DNA from: Sphingobacterium phlebotomi
GTDB taxonomy: Bacteria > Bacteroidota > Bacteroidia > Sphingobacteriales > Sphingobacteriaceae
Direction of reading: 5' to 3'
DNA length: 64,000 nt
Assembly (NCBI RefSeq): GCF_008180195.1
Contig: NZ_VTAV01000001.1
Location: forward strand, 620,001-684,000
Both the position numbers and the translations under genes were made by a program. The stretch's first letter is position 1, and the number at the start of each line of letters is the position of its first letter. This document shows positions 52,947 through 63,817 of this stretch, piece by piece. Under the pieces are notes generated by a model. It saw only the letters and a list, made by a program, of their open reading frames with translations, searched no databases and was not told the DNA's origin.

Positions 52947-55937
52947 ATGGTATTTTCTAAGAAAATGATGCGTCTATTCATTCTATTCCTTGTCATATTG
53001 ATGGGAGGAGGATCACTCTTTGGACAGACGATTACAACATTACGGGGAACAGTAAAAGATGGACAGACACAAGAACCAATTGTGGGTGCCACTGTCTCCG
53101 TATCGGGTACATCTACCAGTACATCGACCTCCAAAGATGGAGCGTTTACGCTGTCCAATATCTCCTCAGGCGCGACCTTAGTCGTTTCTTACATCGGCTA
53201 CGAGATGAGAACGGTTATCGCAAATGAATCTTTTATAGAGATCTTGTTACAACAGAGCAGTTCCACACTGGAAGATGTGGTCGTTATCGGCTACGGTTCA
53301 GTGAGACGGAAAGATATTACCACAGCCATTTCGAGTGTTTCGTTAGAAGACTTGAACGAACGTCCGGTCGTATCGGCCGGACAGGCTATCCAAGGTAAGG
53401 CAGCAGGTGTATCTGTCATTCAGCCGAATGGTGCTCCCGGCGGGGAAACGTCTATCCGCATACGGGGTACAACCTCTTTTAATGCCAGTAATTCACCATT
53501 GTATGTAGTGGATGGAGTACCCGTGGAGAATATGAGCTTTCTCTCACCGAATGATATTGCTGATATACAAATTCTAAAAGATGCCTCTTCGGCAGCTATT
53601 TATGGCTCGCGGGCGGCTAATGGAGTCATATTGGTTACCACCAAACAGGGTAGAGCAGGCGATGCCAAGATAGCCTTGAATACACAACTGACGCGGAACA
53701 ACGTTATCAGCAAGATAGAATCGCTGAATGCCGCACAATATAAAGATTTGCAGGATGAAATCGGTATTGTGCATGTGCCGGCGGGGCTTCAGGATAAAAC
53801 AGATTGGTTTGATGAAACTTTTCAAAACGGTCTGATGCAAAATTACCAGCTATCTATTTCGGATGGCAATGAGAAACTCCGATATATGCTTTCGGGTGGT
53901 ATGTTGGATGAAGCCGGTGTGATCAAATCATCTTTTTTTCGTCGTTATAATATCCGGGCGAGTATAGAGAATAATGTACGCGACTGGCTGAAAATCAATG
54001 CCAATATCTCGTATTCAGACAAGAATATAAATGGTATCAACACCGGTAATGGGGCCAATCGCGGAGGCGTGGTGCTGTCTGTTATCAATACGCCGAGCTA
54101 TGCTGAAATCTGGGATCTAGACAATCCGGCGCAATATTATACGGATTTTTATGGCGTGAATATAACCAGTCCGTTGGAGAATATCGCCCGGACAAAAAAT
54201 AACAATGGCCGGGAAAATTGGCTGATCGCGTCGGGAAGTGCTACGCTGACTTTCACGCCGGAGTTGAACTTCAAAACCATGCTATCTATCGACCGCAGGA
54301 ATGGATTGACGACGACTTTCCTGGATCCGATATCTACCTCTTGGGGGCGCAATCAATATGGCGAAGCATCGGATAATCGTAATGTCAATACGGTGCTGAC
54401 TTTTGATAACGTATTGAATTTCAGTAAGCAATATAGCAAGCACGGCATCGATTTGATGGGCGGAACATCTTGGACAACATCGGATTACCGGAATAGCTGG
54501 ATCCATGGTTCGCATTTTCGGAATAATCTCATCGAGACGTTGAATGCGGCAAATAAAATCGCTTGGGGAAATGACCCCAACAGTGGTACCGGGTCGGGTG
54601 GTTCGCAGTGGGCGATCATGTCACTATTTGGGCGGGTGGCTTATAATTTTGATGGAAAGTATCTGGTTACGGCCAATCTGCGCGCAGACGGTTCTTCCAA
54701 ATTGCATCCGGATTACCGTTGGGGAGTATTTCCATCGGTATCCGCAGCCTGGCGACTATCATCAGAAGATTTTCTCTCGGATGTTAGCTGGATTAATGAT
54801 TTGAAAATCCGCGGTGGTTGGGGTGAAACCGGAAACCAATCGGGACTGGGAGATTACTCCTACCTACAGACCTATAATATAACGCGGGTGTCTTGGTTTA
54901 CAACCGGACAGGAGAACGCGTTACCGGTGATAAGTGCAGCAAATCTGCGAACCCGTGATTTGCGTTGGGAAACTACTGCGCAAACCAATGTAGGGGTGGA
55001 TTTCACCGCTTTTGCCAACCGGTTGACGGTAAACCTAGATTATTATTACAAAAAAACAAGAGATGTGCTGATGTATGCTACGGTGCCGAGTGGTGCGCGG
55101 GATGTAGGGGCTATCCGACGGAATGAGGGCGCGATAACCAACAAAGGGGTGGACGTGAACCTAAGCAGCAAGAATATGGTGAACAATTTCAAATGGTCGA
55201 CGGATTTCAATATTTCGTTCAACCGTAATCATTTGGATAAATTGGAACTGCAAAAGATATACTATACGGCAACTACTTCTGATTTTATCAATGATTATGC
55301 GGTGCGCAACGAACCCGGACGTGCTCTAGGCGGTTTCTTCGGCTATATCAGCGATGGTGTAAACCCAGAAACTGGCGAACTGATATACCGGGATTTGAAC
55401 GATGACGAAAGAATTTCTTCGTCTGATAGGACATATATCGGTGATCCGAATCCTGATTTTACCTTCGGTCTCACGAATAGTTTTTCATACAAAGGCTTTA
55501 ATCTGAGTGTATTCCTGCAAGGTTCTTACGGGAACGATATTTTCAATGCTTCGCGTATGGAAACCGAAGGGATGTACGATGGTAAAAACCAGTCGGTGCG
55601 TGTGTTGGACCGCTGGCGTGTACCGGGACAAGAAACGGTTATTCCTAAGGCAGGTTTTGACCTGAAAAATTCCACCTATTTTGTTGAAGACGGCAGTTTC
55701 CTCCGGGTAAAGAATATTGCACTCTCTTATGATGTGAAAAGCGGAGCGCTGAGCCGTATGGGTATCAACCGTATGCAGCCTTTTGCATCGGTGAACAATA
55801 TACTCACCTTCACCAAATACCTGGGTTTCGATCCCGAAGTGAATCAGTGGGGTAATTCCGGTGCTGTACAGGGAATAGATTGGGGAACTTATCCACAGAA
55901 CAGATCTTTTGTGGTTGGCGTAAATGTAGAGTTTTAA
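52947..55937 (+). CDS. SusC/RagA TonB-dependent glycan importer
   Basis: 996 residues. Signal peptide (ending LFGQ), carboxypeptidase-regulatory-like domain (about 30-105), TonB-box-like EDVVVIGYG, plug with the SusC hallmark AIQGKAAGVSVIQPNGAPGGE and IRGTTSFNASNSPLYVVDGVP, then the barrel ending in VGVNVEF. Forms the outer-membrane channel with the SusD at 55950. It follows its predicted promoter and hairpin leader and is separated from susD by 12 bp. Confidence 0.94.
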   Translation: MVFSKKMMRLFILFLVILMGGGSLFGQTITTLRGTVKDGQTQEPIVGATVSVSGTSTSTSTSKDGAFTLSNISSGATLVVSYIGYEMRTVIANESFIEILLQQSSSTLEDVVVIGYGSVRRKDITTAISSVSLEDLNERPVVSAGQAIQGKAAGVSVIQPNGAPGGETSIRIRGTTSFNASNSPLYVVDGVPVENMSFLSPNDIADIQILKDASSAAIYGSRAANGVILVTTKQGRAGDAKIALNTQLTRNNVISKIESLNAAQYKDLQDEIGIVHVPAGLQDKTDWFDETFQNGLMQNYQLSISDGNEKLRYMLSGGMLDEAGVIKSSFFRRYNIRASIENNVRDWLKINANISYSDKNINGINTGNGANRGGVVLSVINTPSYAEIWDLDNPAQYYTDFYGVNITSPLENIARTKNNNGRENWLIASGSATLTFTPELNFKTMLSIDRRNGLTTTFLDPISTSWGRNQYGEASDNRNVNTVLTFDNVLNFSKQYSKHGIDLMGGTSWTTSDYRNSWIHGSHFRNNLIETLNAANKIAWGNDPNSGTGSGGSQWAIMSLFGRVAYNFDGKYLVTANLRADGSSKLHPDYRWGVFPSVSAAWRLSSEDFLSDVSWINDLKIRGGWGETGNQSGLGDYSYLQTYNITRVSWFTTGQENALPVISAANLRTRDLRWETTAQTNVGVDFTAFANRLTVNLDYYYKKTRDVLMYATVPSGARDVGAIRRNEGAITNKGVDVNLSSKNMVNNFKWSTDFNISFNRNHLDKLELQKIYYTATTSDFINDYAVRNEPGRALGGFFGYISDGVNPETGELIYRDLNDDERISSSDRTYIGDPNPDFTFGLTNSFSYKGFNLSVFLQGSYGNDIFNASRMETEGMYDGKNQSVRVLDRWRVPGQETVIPKAGFDLKNSTYFVEDGSFLRVKNIALSYDVKSGALSRMGINRMQPFASVNNILTFTKYLGFDPEVNQWGNSGAVQGIDWGTYPQNRSFVVGVNVEF

Positions 55938-55949
55938 TTCGTAAATCTG

Positions 55950-57482
55950 ATGAACATGAAAAGATATAGAACGATAGGCAACAGTATACTCTTGTTGGTG
56001 ATACTGATTTGGACGCAATCTTGCTCGCTGATACGGGATCCGTTGGATGCTTATTCGGATGTAACCGAAGGCGTGAACGAAGCAGGTGAATACGTAGCGT
56101 TTCGTGATAAAGCTGCGGTGGTCAGCCACCTGCAACTGGTGTATAACCAGATTCGTGACCGACAGGAACACTGGTATCTGGATTATTTGCTGATAGGCGA
56201 CGCACATGCCGATAATGCTTATGCCGGAACGACCGGTGCAGAGGTATTGCCCTTTGAGAATAATGCCATTGATGGTTCCAACAGCGTGTTGGCAAGGGAT
56301 TGGGATCGTTTCATGGAGGATGTAGGACGTGCTAATCGTCTTATTGTTTACATTGATTCTGTGGATGATACATCGCTAACCAGTACTGAGCGCAGACAAT
56401 ACAAAGCAGAAGCGAAGATATTCCGGGCGATGATCTATTTCGATATGGTACGCCTATGGGGAGATGTGCCGGTGATCACAACGGTGGCTAAAGATATTAC
56501 TTCCGAGAATATTGAAGAGGTATACCCAACATATTTCCCAGAACAGAATACGGAGGATGAGGTATATCAGCAAATTGAAAAAGACCTCTTGGAGGCGATT
56601 CCGGATGCGCCGGCCAATAACACAGGTGACAAGACAAAATTTAGTAAGTCGGTTGCCCGTGCATTATTAGCTAAAATATATGCGGAGAAACCGTTACGCG
56701 ACTACAATAAGGTAATTCAGTATGCCGATGAACTCGCTGCTGATGGTTTCGCACTGGAAGAAGATTTTACCAATCTGTTTGGGATGAACGCGGATCAGAC
56801 CGATGTCAAGAAGCGTAATACCATAGAATCTATACTTGAAGGGCAGTTTTTCTCCGGTAACGGCAACTGGGCTACCTGGATGTTCGGGAGAAATTTGATA
56901 AACTACAATGAAAATTTTACTTGGGCAAAATGGGTTACGCCTTCGCGCGATTTGATCAGTGCTTTTCAGAGAGAAGGCGACGATATACGTTTCAGCGAAT
57001 CGGTAGTGTATTATCAAACGACTTGGAGCAACTATTATCCGGCAAATAATTATCCATTTATGTATAAACTGCGTTCTGCAGTGAACAGTATCATTAAATA
57101 CCGCTATGCGGATATTTTGCTCCTGAAAGCGGAAGCGCTGATTATGAAAGATAGTCCTGATCTGAATGCGGCGGCCAATATCATCAATCAAGTACGTGCA
57201 AGGGTCGGGTTAAGTGCGCTTTCATCTACTGTTCGTGGCAACCGCACATCTATGTTGGAGGCGTTGTTGACAGAAAGACGGCTGGAACTTGCTTTTGAGG
57301 GACAGCGCTGGTATGATTTAAGGCGTTTAGGCAAGATTGAAGAAGTGATGAACAGTCTTTATGCCAAAGATTCAGGCAGAAGAGCACAGGTATATCCATT
57401 CAACGAGTACTCCTATCGTATGCCGATCCCACAAAGTATGCTGGATCAAAATCCGAATTTAAAACAGAATTTAGGCTATTAA
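55950..57482 (+). CDS. SusD/RagB outer-membrane glycan-binding lipoprotein
   Basis: 510 residues with lipobox Cys25 (WTQSC) and the classical SusD features: N-terminal LDAYSDVTEGVN, KAEAKIFRAMIYFDMVRLWGDVPVIT, RALLAKIYAEKPLRDYNKVIQYADELAADG, and YADILLLKAEALIM ... VRARVGL near the end, plus LTERRLELAFEGQRWYDLRRLGK. It captures the glycan at the surface and delivers it to SusC. 12 bp separate it from the GH30 gene. Confidence 0.94.
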   Translation: MNMKRYRTIGNSILLLVILIWTQSCSLIRDPLDAYSDVTEGVNEAGEYVAFRDKAAVVSHLQLVYNQIRDRQEHWYLDYLLIGDAHADNAYAGTTGAEVLPFENNAIDGSNSVLARDWDRFMEDVGRANRLIVYIDSVDDTSLTSTERRQYKAEAKIFRAMIYFDMVRLWGDVPVITTVAKDITSENIEEVYPTYFPEQNTEDEVYQQIEKDLLEAIPDAPANNTGDKTKFSKSVARALLAKIYAEKPLRDYNKVIQYADELAADGFALEEDFTNLFGMNADQTDVKKRNTIESILEGQFFSGNGNWATWMFGRNLINYNENFTWAKWVTPSRDLISAFQREGDDIRFSESVVYYQTTWSNYYPANNYPFMYKLRSAVNSIIKYRYADILLLKAEALIMKDSPDLNAAANIINQVRARVGLSALSSTVRGNRTSMLEALLTERRLELAFEGQRWYDLRRLGKIEEVMNSLYAKDSGRRAQVYPFNEYSYRMPIPQSMLDQNPNLKQNLGY

Positions 57483-57494
57483 TAAAAAAATAAA

Positions 57495-58982
57495 ATGAAG
57501 AAATTCAAGAAGAAAATAATATTAGGTAATCTGTTAAGTTTGATGGTGATGGCGTGTGGGTCGAGCACCAAAAATGATGTGACACCGGATCTGCCGGGAC
57601 CAACTTCGGGCGATGTAACCGTATATATAACGACAGCAGCGCGTACACAAGAGTTTAGAAAAACCTATGTGGATTTCGGTTCCGATGTAAATATGTCGCC
57701 ACGCACTATCTTGCTGAACGAGCATGTAAAATATCAGACGATGGACGGCTTCGGTGCTGCCATAACCGGTTCGACAGCGTATAACCTGTTGAAAATGGCT
57801 CAGGCTGACCGGACGAAATTTCTGAAAGAGACGTTCGATGTCAATGAGGGTATGGGACAAAGCTATATCCGTATCGCGATCGGCTGTTCAGATTTTTCCA
57901 TGAGTGAATATACCTTGGCCGACCAATCAGGTATTGAGAATTTTGCTTTGCAGGAAGAAGAAAAGAAATATGTTATTCCGATTCTGAAAGAAATTCTCGT
58001 TATTAATCCGGGTATCAAAATCATGGGATCGCCTTGGACACCCCCCAAGTGGATGAAAGTAAATAACCTAACGGATTTGGCACCACACGATTCGTGGACA
58101 GGAGGTCATTTGAATCCTACATATTATCAAGACTACGCCACATATTTTGTGAAGTGGATTCAGGCTATGAAAGCGGAAGGCATTGAAATTTATTCCATCA
58201 CACCACAAAATGAACCATTGAACCCCTTAAACTCGGCTTCCATGTTGATGTATTGGGACGAGCAACGTGATTTTGTTCGCGATGCACTCGGCCCCAAGCT
58301 TCAACAAGCAGGAATCACAGCAAAAATCTATGCTTATGACCATAACTATAACTACGATAATATCAGTAGTCAGGAAGATTACCCAGCTAAGATTTACGAA
58401 GATGCAGCCGCCGCCGCTTATTTTGCCGGATCAGCCTATCATAATTATGGAGGCGATAAAGCGGAATTGTTGGATATACATAACAAAGCGCCTGAAAAAG
58501 AGCTGGTATTCACGGAGACATCGATCGGTACTTGGAATACAGGTCAAAATCTTGGCAAACGTCTTCTGGAAGACATGAAGGAAGTCGCATTGGGTACGGT
58601 CAACAACTGGTGTCGGGGCGTTATTGTCTGGAATTTGATGTTAGATTCAGAGCGGGGTCCGAACCGAGACGGAGGTTGTCAAACGTGCTTCGGTGCAGTA
58701 GATATCAGCTCTGCAGACTATAAAACGATAAAGAAAAATTCGCATTATTTTATTATAGGGCACCTCTCATCGGTGGTAAAGCCTGGAGCAGTGCGCATCG
58801 GAACAGAAGGTTTTGCGGAGGATGGGGTTGTGCTGGCAGCTTTCAAGAATCTGGACAACAGCTATGCGGTGGTGTTACTCAATGAGAACACAGCGGATAC
58901 ACGTATTACCTTTTCGGATGGAACAAACTATTTTGGAGCAGAAATTCCGGCACAGTCGGTGGTTTCATATACTTGGAAATAA
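57495..58982 (+). CDS. GH30 endo-glucanase lipoprotein (beta-1,6-glucanase-like)
   Basis: 495 residues, lipobox Cys21 (LMVMAC). The GH30 TIM barrel is visible with acid/base Glu240 in ITPQNEPLNP and nucleophile Glu341 in LVFTETSIG, plus DGFGAAITGSTA and IMGSPWTPPKWMK; a beta-sandwich side domain closes the C-terminus. GH30 subfamily 3 members near SusC/D pairs are typically endo-beta-1,6-glucanases, so pustulan-like fungal glucan is the most likely substrate. The TAA overlaps the ATG of the next gene by one base (TAATG). Confidence 0.9.
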   Translation: MKKFKKKIILGNLLSLMVMACGSSTKNDVTPDLPGPTSGDVTVYITTAARTQEFRKTYVDFGSDVNMSPRTILLNEHVKYQTMDGFGAAITGSTAYNLLKMAQADRTKFLKETFDVNEGMGQSYIRIAIGCSDFSMSEYTLADQSGIENFALQEEEKKYVIPILKEILVINPGIKIMGSPWTPPKWMKVNNLTDLAPHDSWTGGHLNPTYYQDYATYFVKWIQAMKAEGIEIYSITPQNEPLNPLNSASMLMYWDEQRDFVRDALGPKLQQAGITAKIYAYDHNYNYDNISSQEDYPAKIYEDAAAAAYFAGSAYHNYGGDKAELLDIHNKAPEKELVFTETSIGTWNTGQNLGKRLLEDMKEVALGTVNNWCRGVIVWNLMLDSERGPNRDGGCQTCFGAVDISSADYKTIKKNSHYFIIGHLSSVVKPGAVRIGTEGFAEDGVVLAAFKNLDNSYAVVLLNENTADTRITFSDGTNYFGAEIPAQSVVSYTWK

Positions 58983-60325
58983 TGAACACGATAAAGAAAT
59001 ATATAGGTTTTTTTCTATGCTTGGTTGCAGTGGCCGCCTGTAAAGAGGACTATGAGTATCCTCTCGGTGGCGGAAACCCGATTGTGGAGCTGAACGACGT
59101 GCCCACAACAGCCCTTTTTGGCGATAGCATCCCTTTCAATGTGCATGTATCGGATGATGGACATGCCTTATCTACACTGAAAGCACAATTGTATTTCAGT
59201 GGCGATCTGGTGTCAGAAACGGTTATCCGTACGAAGGAATACGGTAATTATAATGGTAAAATTTATGTGCCATTCTTAAAAAATATTCCGGATGGAACGG
59301 CACAACTGCAATTTGTGTTGGAAAATGTCGGGATGGTGAAAAACGAGCAGCAGAAAGATCTAGCACTTTCCCGTCCGGACTTTCCCTACTTGACCTTAGT
59401 GGATTCGGATGGAGTGGAATATCGGATGGAGAAAGAATCCCAATATCATTACAGCGCGACAGGTAATTTTCCACAAGCGCTTAGCGCACGTATAAAATCT
59501 CCAAAAGTAGGAGAGAACGGTAATGAGCTGATTTTCGGAAAATCTGTTGATAATCAAATAATCGTGGGCGAAACGTCCGATTTTATCAATTTTTCTGGTA
59601 CGGAAATGGCTTATGAAGTTACATTCAATGTCTTGACATATGAACACGCGCCTTTGGTGGAAATGACTTTCGATGGGGAGGATATGCTCGCGCTGGATGC
59701 GAATAGTTACTATGTTCAAAAGACGTTGACGCAGGGGCAAACTGTTCAGGTTACAGGTGTTGAGCTAGCCGAATGGTGGGTCGATCCGGATTATTTCATA
59801 AAAGGAACGGATGATGGTTTGACGTTCTTACCGATGAGTGGAGAATATCGTGTGGTTGCCGACACGGAATCGAAATCGTTTGCTGTTATCCGCATGGAAG
59901 GCGAAAATGAAGCAGTGCTTGGTGATGATGGGCATGGTGCGCTTTGGCTGATGGGTTGGGGTGTAGGTTCCCCTTCATTGGATTCACAATTTGGCTGGAA
60001 TCCGGGAGCGGCATATTGTGTGTCTGAAATTTCATCTAAAAAGTATCAATTTACCGGTATTGCCGGGCCCGAGCAGGGTTCTTCGTTCGGACAACGTTTT
60101 CGAACTGATTATTTAGATTTTAAATTTTTCTTCCAGAATGATTGGGGAGGTGAGTTCAGCAGTCTGACCTTAGCAGCCGGCTCGGAAAACTTGATAAAAT
60201 TAACCAGTAGCTGGAATATCGGGCTTGCAGATGGTGTGACACTGGAGGAAGGCGCCAAGTATGTACTTACGGTCGATTTAACAGGAGGAAACGATAATGG
60301 GGTAGTTTCTTTTGAGAAACGTTAA
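58982..60325 (+). CDS. Surface glycan-binding lipoprotein (SusE/F-position)
   Basis: 447 residues from the ATG overlapping the GH30 stop. Lipobox Cys20 (VAVAAC) followed by acidic KEDYEY, which resembles the lipoprotein export signal for the cell surface in this phylum. The body is beta-rich: an Ig-like first domain (VELNDVPTTALFGDSIPFNVHVSDDGHALSTLKAQLYFSG), then repeats of beta-sandwich type and a C-terminal domain (ALWLMGWGVGSPSLDSQFGWNPG). No catalytic motif. It holds the polysaccharide for GH30 in the usual PUL model. Family name uncertain. Confidence 0.85.
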   Translation: MNTIKKYIGFFLCLVAVAACKEDYEYPLGGGNPIVELNDVPTTALFGDSIPFNVHVSDDGHALSTLKAQLYFSGDLVSETVIRTKEYGNYNGKIYVPFLKNIPDGTAQLQFVLENVGMVKNEQQKDLALSRPDFPYLTLVDSDGVEYRMEKESQYHYSATGNFPQALSARIKSPKVGENGNELIFGKSVDNQIIVGETSDFINFSGTEMAYEVTFNVLTYEHAPLVEMTFDGEDMLALDANSYYVQKTLTQGQTVQVTGVELAEWWVDPDYFIKGTDDGLTFLPMSGEYRVVADTESKSFAVIRMEGENEAVLGDDGHGALWLMGWGVGSPSLDSQFGWNPGAAYCVSEISSKKYQFTGIAGPEQGSSFGQRFRTDYLDFKFFFQNDWGGEFSSLTLAAGSENLIKLTSSWNIGLADGVTLEEGAKYVLTVDLTGGNDNGVVSFEKR

Positions 60326-60349
60326 CGTCCTGGATGATGATGTTACATA

Positions 60350-61093
60350 TTACTCGGGAATACTATAATAATTCATGTACCTTACAATACTATTTGCCCG
60401 TCGGTTAACATAAGCTGACGGGCGTTTAGCATCCCACTTTTGAGGGCTCGGCAGGATAGCGATAATCAATGCGGACTCTTTTCTAGTTAAGCTTTTAGCG
60501 GACTTGTGAAAATAGTAATGTGTCGCAGCTTCTGCTCCATATACGCCTTGTCCCATTTCGATGACATTCAGGTATACTTCTAAAATGCGCTTTTTGCTCC
60601 AAAAGGCTTCTATCAGCACCGTGAAATAAGCTTCCAGTCCTTTTCGTAACCAAGAACGCTGGGGCCACAGAAATACGTTTTTAGCAACTTGTTGACTAAT
60701 GGTACTGCCTCCCCGTAACGATTTGCCAGTTTGATTCCTTTCGAAGGCTTTCCGAATAGCTTTTGTATCGAACCCGTTATGTGATATGAAATAGGCATCT
60801 TCGCCCGCAATGGCTGCACGCTTGAGGTTGTCCGATAAACCGTCATAATCGAGCCATTTCTTGTCTATTTTCCATTCTTTCCCGACAGCTTTTCGTTCAA
60901 AAGCCCTTTTGACCTGGAGATAGGTAAGAGGAGGATTAATGAAGGTCAGGAGCAACACCCAGGTAATGGTGATTCCAAAGAATCCGACAACAAGGCGTAA
61001 TGTCCACTTTTTTATCAGGTTAAGCCATTTGTTGCGGTTTGTTTTTTTCTTTTTTATGCTGTTCTTTCTTTTCGATGTGCGCTTGATTGCCAT
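60350..61093 (-). CDS. mtgA: Monofunctional biosynthetic peptidoglycan glycosyltransferase
   Basis: A GT51 enzyme that polymerises lipid II without a transpeptidase part. 247 residues: basic cytoplasmic N-terminus (KRTSKRKNSIKKKKTNRNKW), one membrane helix at about 32-52, then catalytic GEDAYFISHNGFD with Glu98, and RGGSTISQQVAKN, EVYLNVIEMGQGVYGAEAATHYYF and SALIIAILPSPQKWD, the diagnostic GT51 blocks. It converges with the second PUL with a 24-bp gap. Confidence 0.95.
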   Translation of the reverse strand: MAIKRTSKRKNSIKKKKTNRNKWLNLIKKWTLRLVVGFFGITITWVLLLTFINPPLTYLQVKRAFERKAVGKEWKIDKKWLDYDGLSDNLKRAAIAGEDAYFISHNGFDTKAIRKAFERNQTGKSLRGGSTISQQVAKNVFLWPQRSWLRKGLEAYFTVLIEAFWSKKRILEVYLNVIEMGQGVYGAEAATHYYFHKSAKSLTRKESALIIAILPSPQKWDAKRPSAYVNRRANSIVRYMNYYSIPE

Positions 61094-61151
61094 TTTCGCC
61101 TGCAGGTTTGATAAGCAAAGCTAGAAGATTTTTTTCAAAATATCATTCACC

Positions 61152-61182
61152 TTGCCAAATCACATCATTTCTCTTATTTTTA
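61152..61182 (+). promoter_or_regulatory. Candidate mutS promoter
   Basis: TTG at 61152-61154 and TATTTTTA at 61175-61182, 20 bp apart; the latter has one mismatch to TAnnTTTG. It lies about 26 bases before the mutS start. Confidence 0.45.
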
Positions 61183-61207
61183 CGGTTCATTAAAAATCAT
61201 AAAACCA

Positions 61208-63814
61208 TTGGCACAGGCGAAGAAGCAAACACCTTTAATGCAGCAATATAATACAATTAAGGCGAAATATCCTGGTGCGTTATTGCTATTTCGAGTAGGC
61301 GATTTTTACGAAACTTTCGGAGAAGATGCTGTCAAGGCGGCTGGAATCTTAGGGATTGTATTGACCAAGCGGGGAAATGGAACAGAATCCGAAACGGCAC
61401 TTGCCGGTTTCCCGCATCATTCTTTAGAAACCTATTTGCCCAAATTGGTGCGGGCAGGGCAACGCGTTGCTATCTGTGATCAATTGGAAGATCCCAAGCA
61501 AACTAAAACTATTGTCAAACGTGGCGTTACGGAACTTGTAACGCCAGGGGTTTCTTATAATGACAACATTGTCCAGCAGAAGACCAATAATTATTTGGCG
61601 TCGATTTTTAATGAAAGGGGACAATATGGGGTGGCTTTTCTGGATATATCTACCGGAGAATTTTTAGTAGCACAAGGAAGCGCGAACTATGTAGATAAAC
61701 TTTTACAGGGATTTAAACCCACGGAAATTATTTTACCCAAAAAACAATATAAGGATTTTGTAGAGCAGTTTGGTAGCCAGTATTATACGTATACACTAGA
61801 TGAATGGCCTTATACGGGGGATTATGCTACGGAAACTTTATTGAAGCACTTTGAAGTGAAATCCATGAAAGGATTCGGTATCGAACGGATGCCTTTGAGC
61901 ATCTTATCTGCCGGTGTCGCCCTACATTATCTCAATGAAACAGAACACCGTAATCTTCAACATATATCGAATATTTCCCGGATAGAGGAGGATCACTACA
62001 TGTGGTTGGACCGTTTCACTATACGTAATTTAGAACTTATCGGCTCCGCGAATGAAAATGCGGCGACGTTGGTCGATATACTCGATGAAACAGCTTCACC
62101 CATGGGTGCGAGGTTGTTAAAACGCTGGATGGTGATGCCGCTAAAGGACTTGAAGTCTATACATGAGCGACTGAACGTGGTGGAATATTTTTATAACAAC
62201 CGAGAACTACGGGACGAGCTGATAAGGGAAATCAAGCAGATTGGCGATTTAGAACGTTTAATTTCTAAAATTGGTCTTCAAAAAGCGAATCCTCGCGAAA
62301 TTATACAGTTGAAGCGGGCGTTATATGTTGTAGAAAAGCTGAAAGGTTTGACTAGTCAAGAAGCGTCCGAAGCATTACGGGTCATTTCAGAACAGTTGAA
62401 TGTGTGCCAGATTATTCGGGATAAGATGGAACACATGCTACAGGCAGAACCTCCGGTAGCGCTTAATAAGGGCAATGTAATTGCAAATGGTGTGGACGAG
62501 GAATTGGATAAGTTACGTAAAGTAGCTTTTGGCGGAAAAGATTATCTGTTAGAAATTCAGCGTCGGGAATCGGAAGCGACAGGTATACCTTCCTTGAAAA
62601 TTGCATTCAACAATGTTTTTGGCTATTATTTGGAGGTGACGAATACCCATAAGGATAAAGTACCGACATCGTGGGTTCGTAAGCAAACGCTGGTAAACGC
62701 CGAACGTTATATCACAGAAGAATTGAAGGAATACGAGGAACAGATATTGGGAGCGGAGGAAAAAATACAAGCTATTGAGAATCGTATTTACGCAGAACTT
62801 TTGCTCGATATTGCGGCTTATATCAAACCCATTCAATTAAATGCCCAATTAATAGCCAAGCTGGACGTTCTGTTGAACTTTGCACTGATCGCAGAGAAGA
62901 ATTATTATATCAAACCGCAACTCAATGAGGGAAAAGTACTTGATATCAAGGGAGGGCGACATCCCGTTATTGAAAAGCATTTGCCTATAGGCGAAGATTA
63001 TATCACAAATGACACGTTATTAGACCCGGAGATGCAACAGATCATTATCATCACAGGACCTAATATGGCGGGTAAATCGGCTTTGTTGCGTCAGACAGGT
63101 TTAATTGTGCTCATGGCTCAGATCGGTTGCTTCGTGCCTGCAAAAGAGGCGTCCATCGGTTTGGTAGACAAAATTTTTACACGGGTGGGGGCTTCGGATA
63201 ATCTTTCTTCGGGAGAATCTACGTTCATGGTGGAAATGAATGAAACCGCCAGTATTATGAATAACCTATCCGACAGATCATTGATTTTATTGGACGAAAT
63301 CGGACGGGGAACCAGTACTTATGATGGTATATCCATCGCTTGGGCTATTGCAGAATTCCTCCATAATCATTCTTTTGCGCGTGCCAAGACTTTGTTTGCA
63401 ACGCATTATCATGAGCTTAATGAACTCACGAACTCCATGTCGCGTATCAAAAATTTTAATGTGACGGTCAAGGAGATGAACAGCAAGGTGATTTTCTTGC
63501 GAAAACTTGTTCCGGGCGGATCAGAGCATAGCTTCGGTATCCATGTGGCGAAATTAGCAGGAATGCCACCAAAATTAATTGGACGTGCCAATGAAATTTT
63601 GAAAAGGTTAGAGCAAGAACGTACTGGCGGCGAGCAGATTAAAGATAGTATGCGCAAAATGCAAAAGCAGGCTTATCAATTACAGATGTTTGCCATCGAT
63701 GATCCTATTTTAGAGAAAATAAGGGATATGTTGAATAATCTGGATGTAAATACCTTGACTCCGGTGGAAGCATTGATGAAATTGGATGAGATACAGCGGT
63801 TGTTAAAGAATTGA
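61208..63814 (+). CDS. mutS: DNA mismatch repair protein MutS
   Basis: Recognises mispaired bases and recruits MutL. 868 residues from a TTG start whose product ([41 protein letters not shown]) aligns with the usual N-terminus. The mismatch-probing F-x-E motif is FYE in DFYETFG. The ATPase part has Walker [11 protein letters not shown], the signature region [13 protein letters not shown], Walker B-type [16 protein letters not shown] and the ATHYHEL segment. The C-terminal helical dimer region is intact. Confidence 0.97.
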   Translation: MAQAKKQTPLMQQYNTIKAKYPGALLLFRVGDFYETFGEDAVKAAGILGIVLTKRGNGTESETALAGFPHHSLETYLPKLVRAGQRVAICDQLEDPKQTKTIVKRGVTELVTPGVSYNDNIVQQKTNNYLASIFNERGQYGVAFLDISTGEFLVAQGSANYVDKLLQGFKPTEIILPKKQYKDFVEQFGSQYYTYTLDEWPYTGDYATETLLKHFEVKSMKGFGIERMPLSILSAGVALHYLNETEHRNLQHISNISRIEEDHYMWLDRFTIRNLELIGSANENAATLVDILDETASPMGARLLKRWMVMPLKDLKSIHERLNVVEYFYNNRELRDELIREIKQIGDLERLISKIGLQKANPREIIQLKRALYVVEKLKGLTSQEASEALRVISEQLNVCQIIRDKMEHMLQAEPPVALNKGNVIANGVDEELDKLRKVAFGGKDYLLEIQRRESEATGIPSLKIAFNNVFGYYLEVTNTHKDKVPTSWVRKQTLVNAERYITEELKEYEEQILGAEEKIQAIENRIYAELLLDIAAYIKPIQLNAQLIAKLDVLLNFALIAEKNYYIKPQLNEGKVLDIKGGRHPVIEKHLPIGEDYITNDTLLDPEMQQIIIITGPNMAGKSALLRQTGLIVLMAQIGCFVPAKEASIGLVDKIFTRVGASDNLSSGESTFMVEMNETASIMNNLSDRSLILLDEIGRGTSTYDGISIAWAIAEFLHNHSFARAKTLFATHYHELNELTNSMSRIKNFNVTVKEMNSKVIFLRKLVPGGSEHSFGIHVAKLAGMPPKLIGRANEILKRLEQERTGGEQIKDSMRKMQKQAYQLQMFAIDDPILEKIRDMLNNLDVNTLTPVEALMKLDEIQRLLKN

Positions 63815-63817
63815 TTT

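Noticed and set aside
60396..60423. GC-rich hairpin near the mtgA 3' end as terminator of the PUL
   Set aside because: It has no T run on the plus strand and lies in coding sequence; it is probably codon chance.
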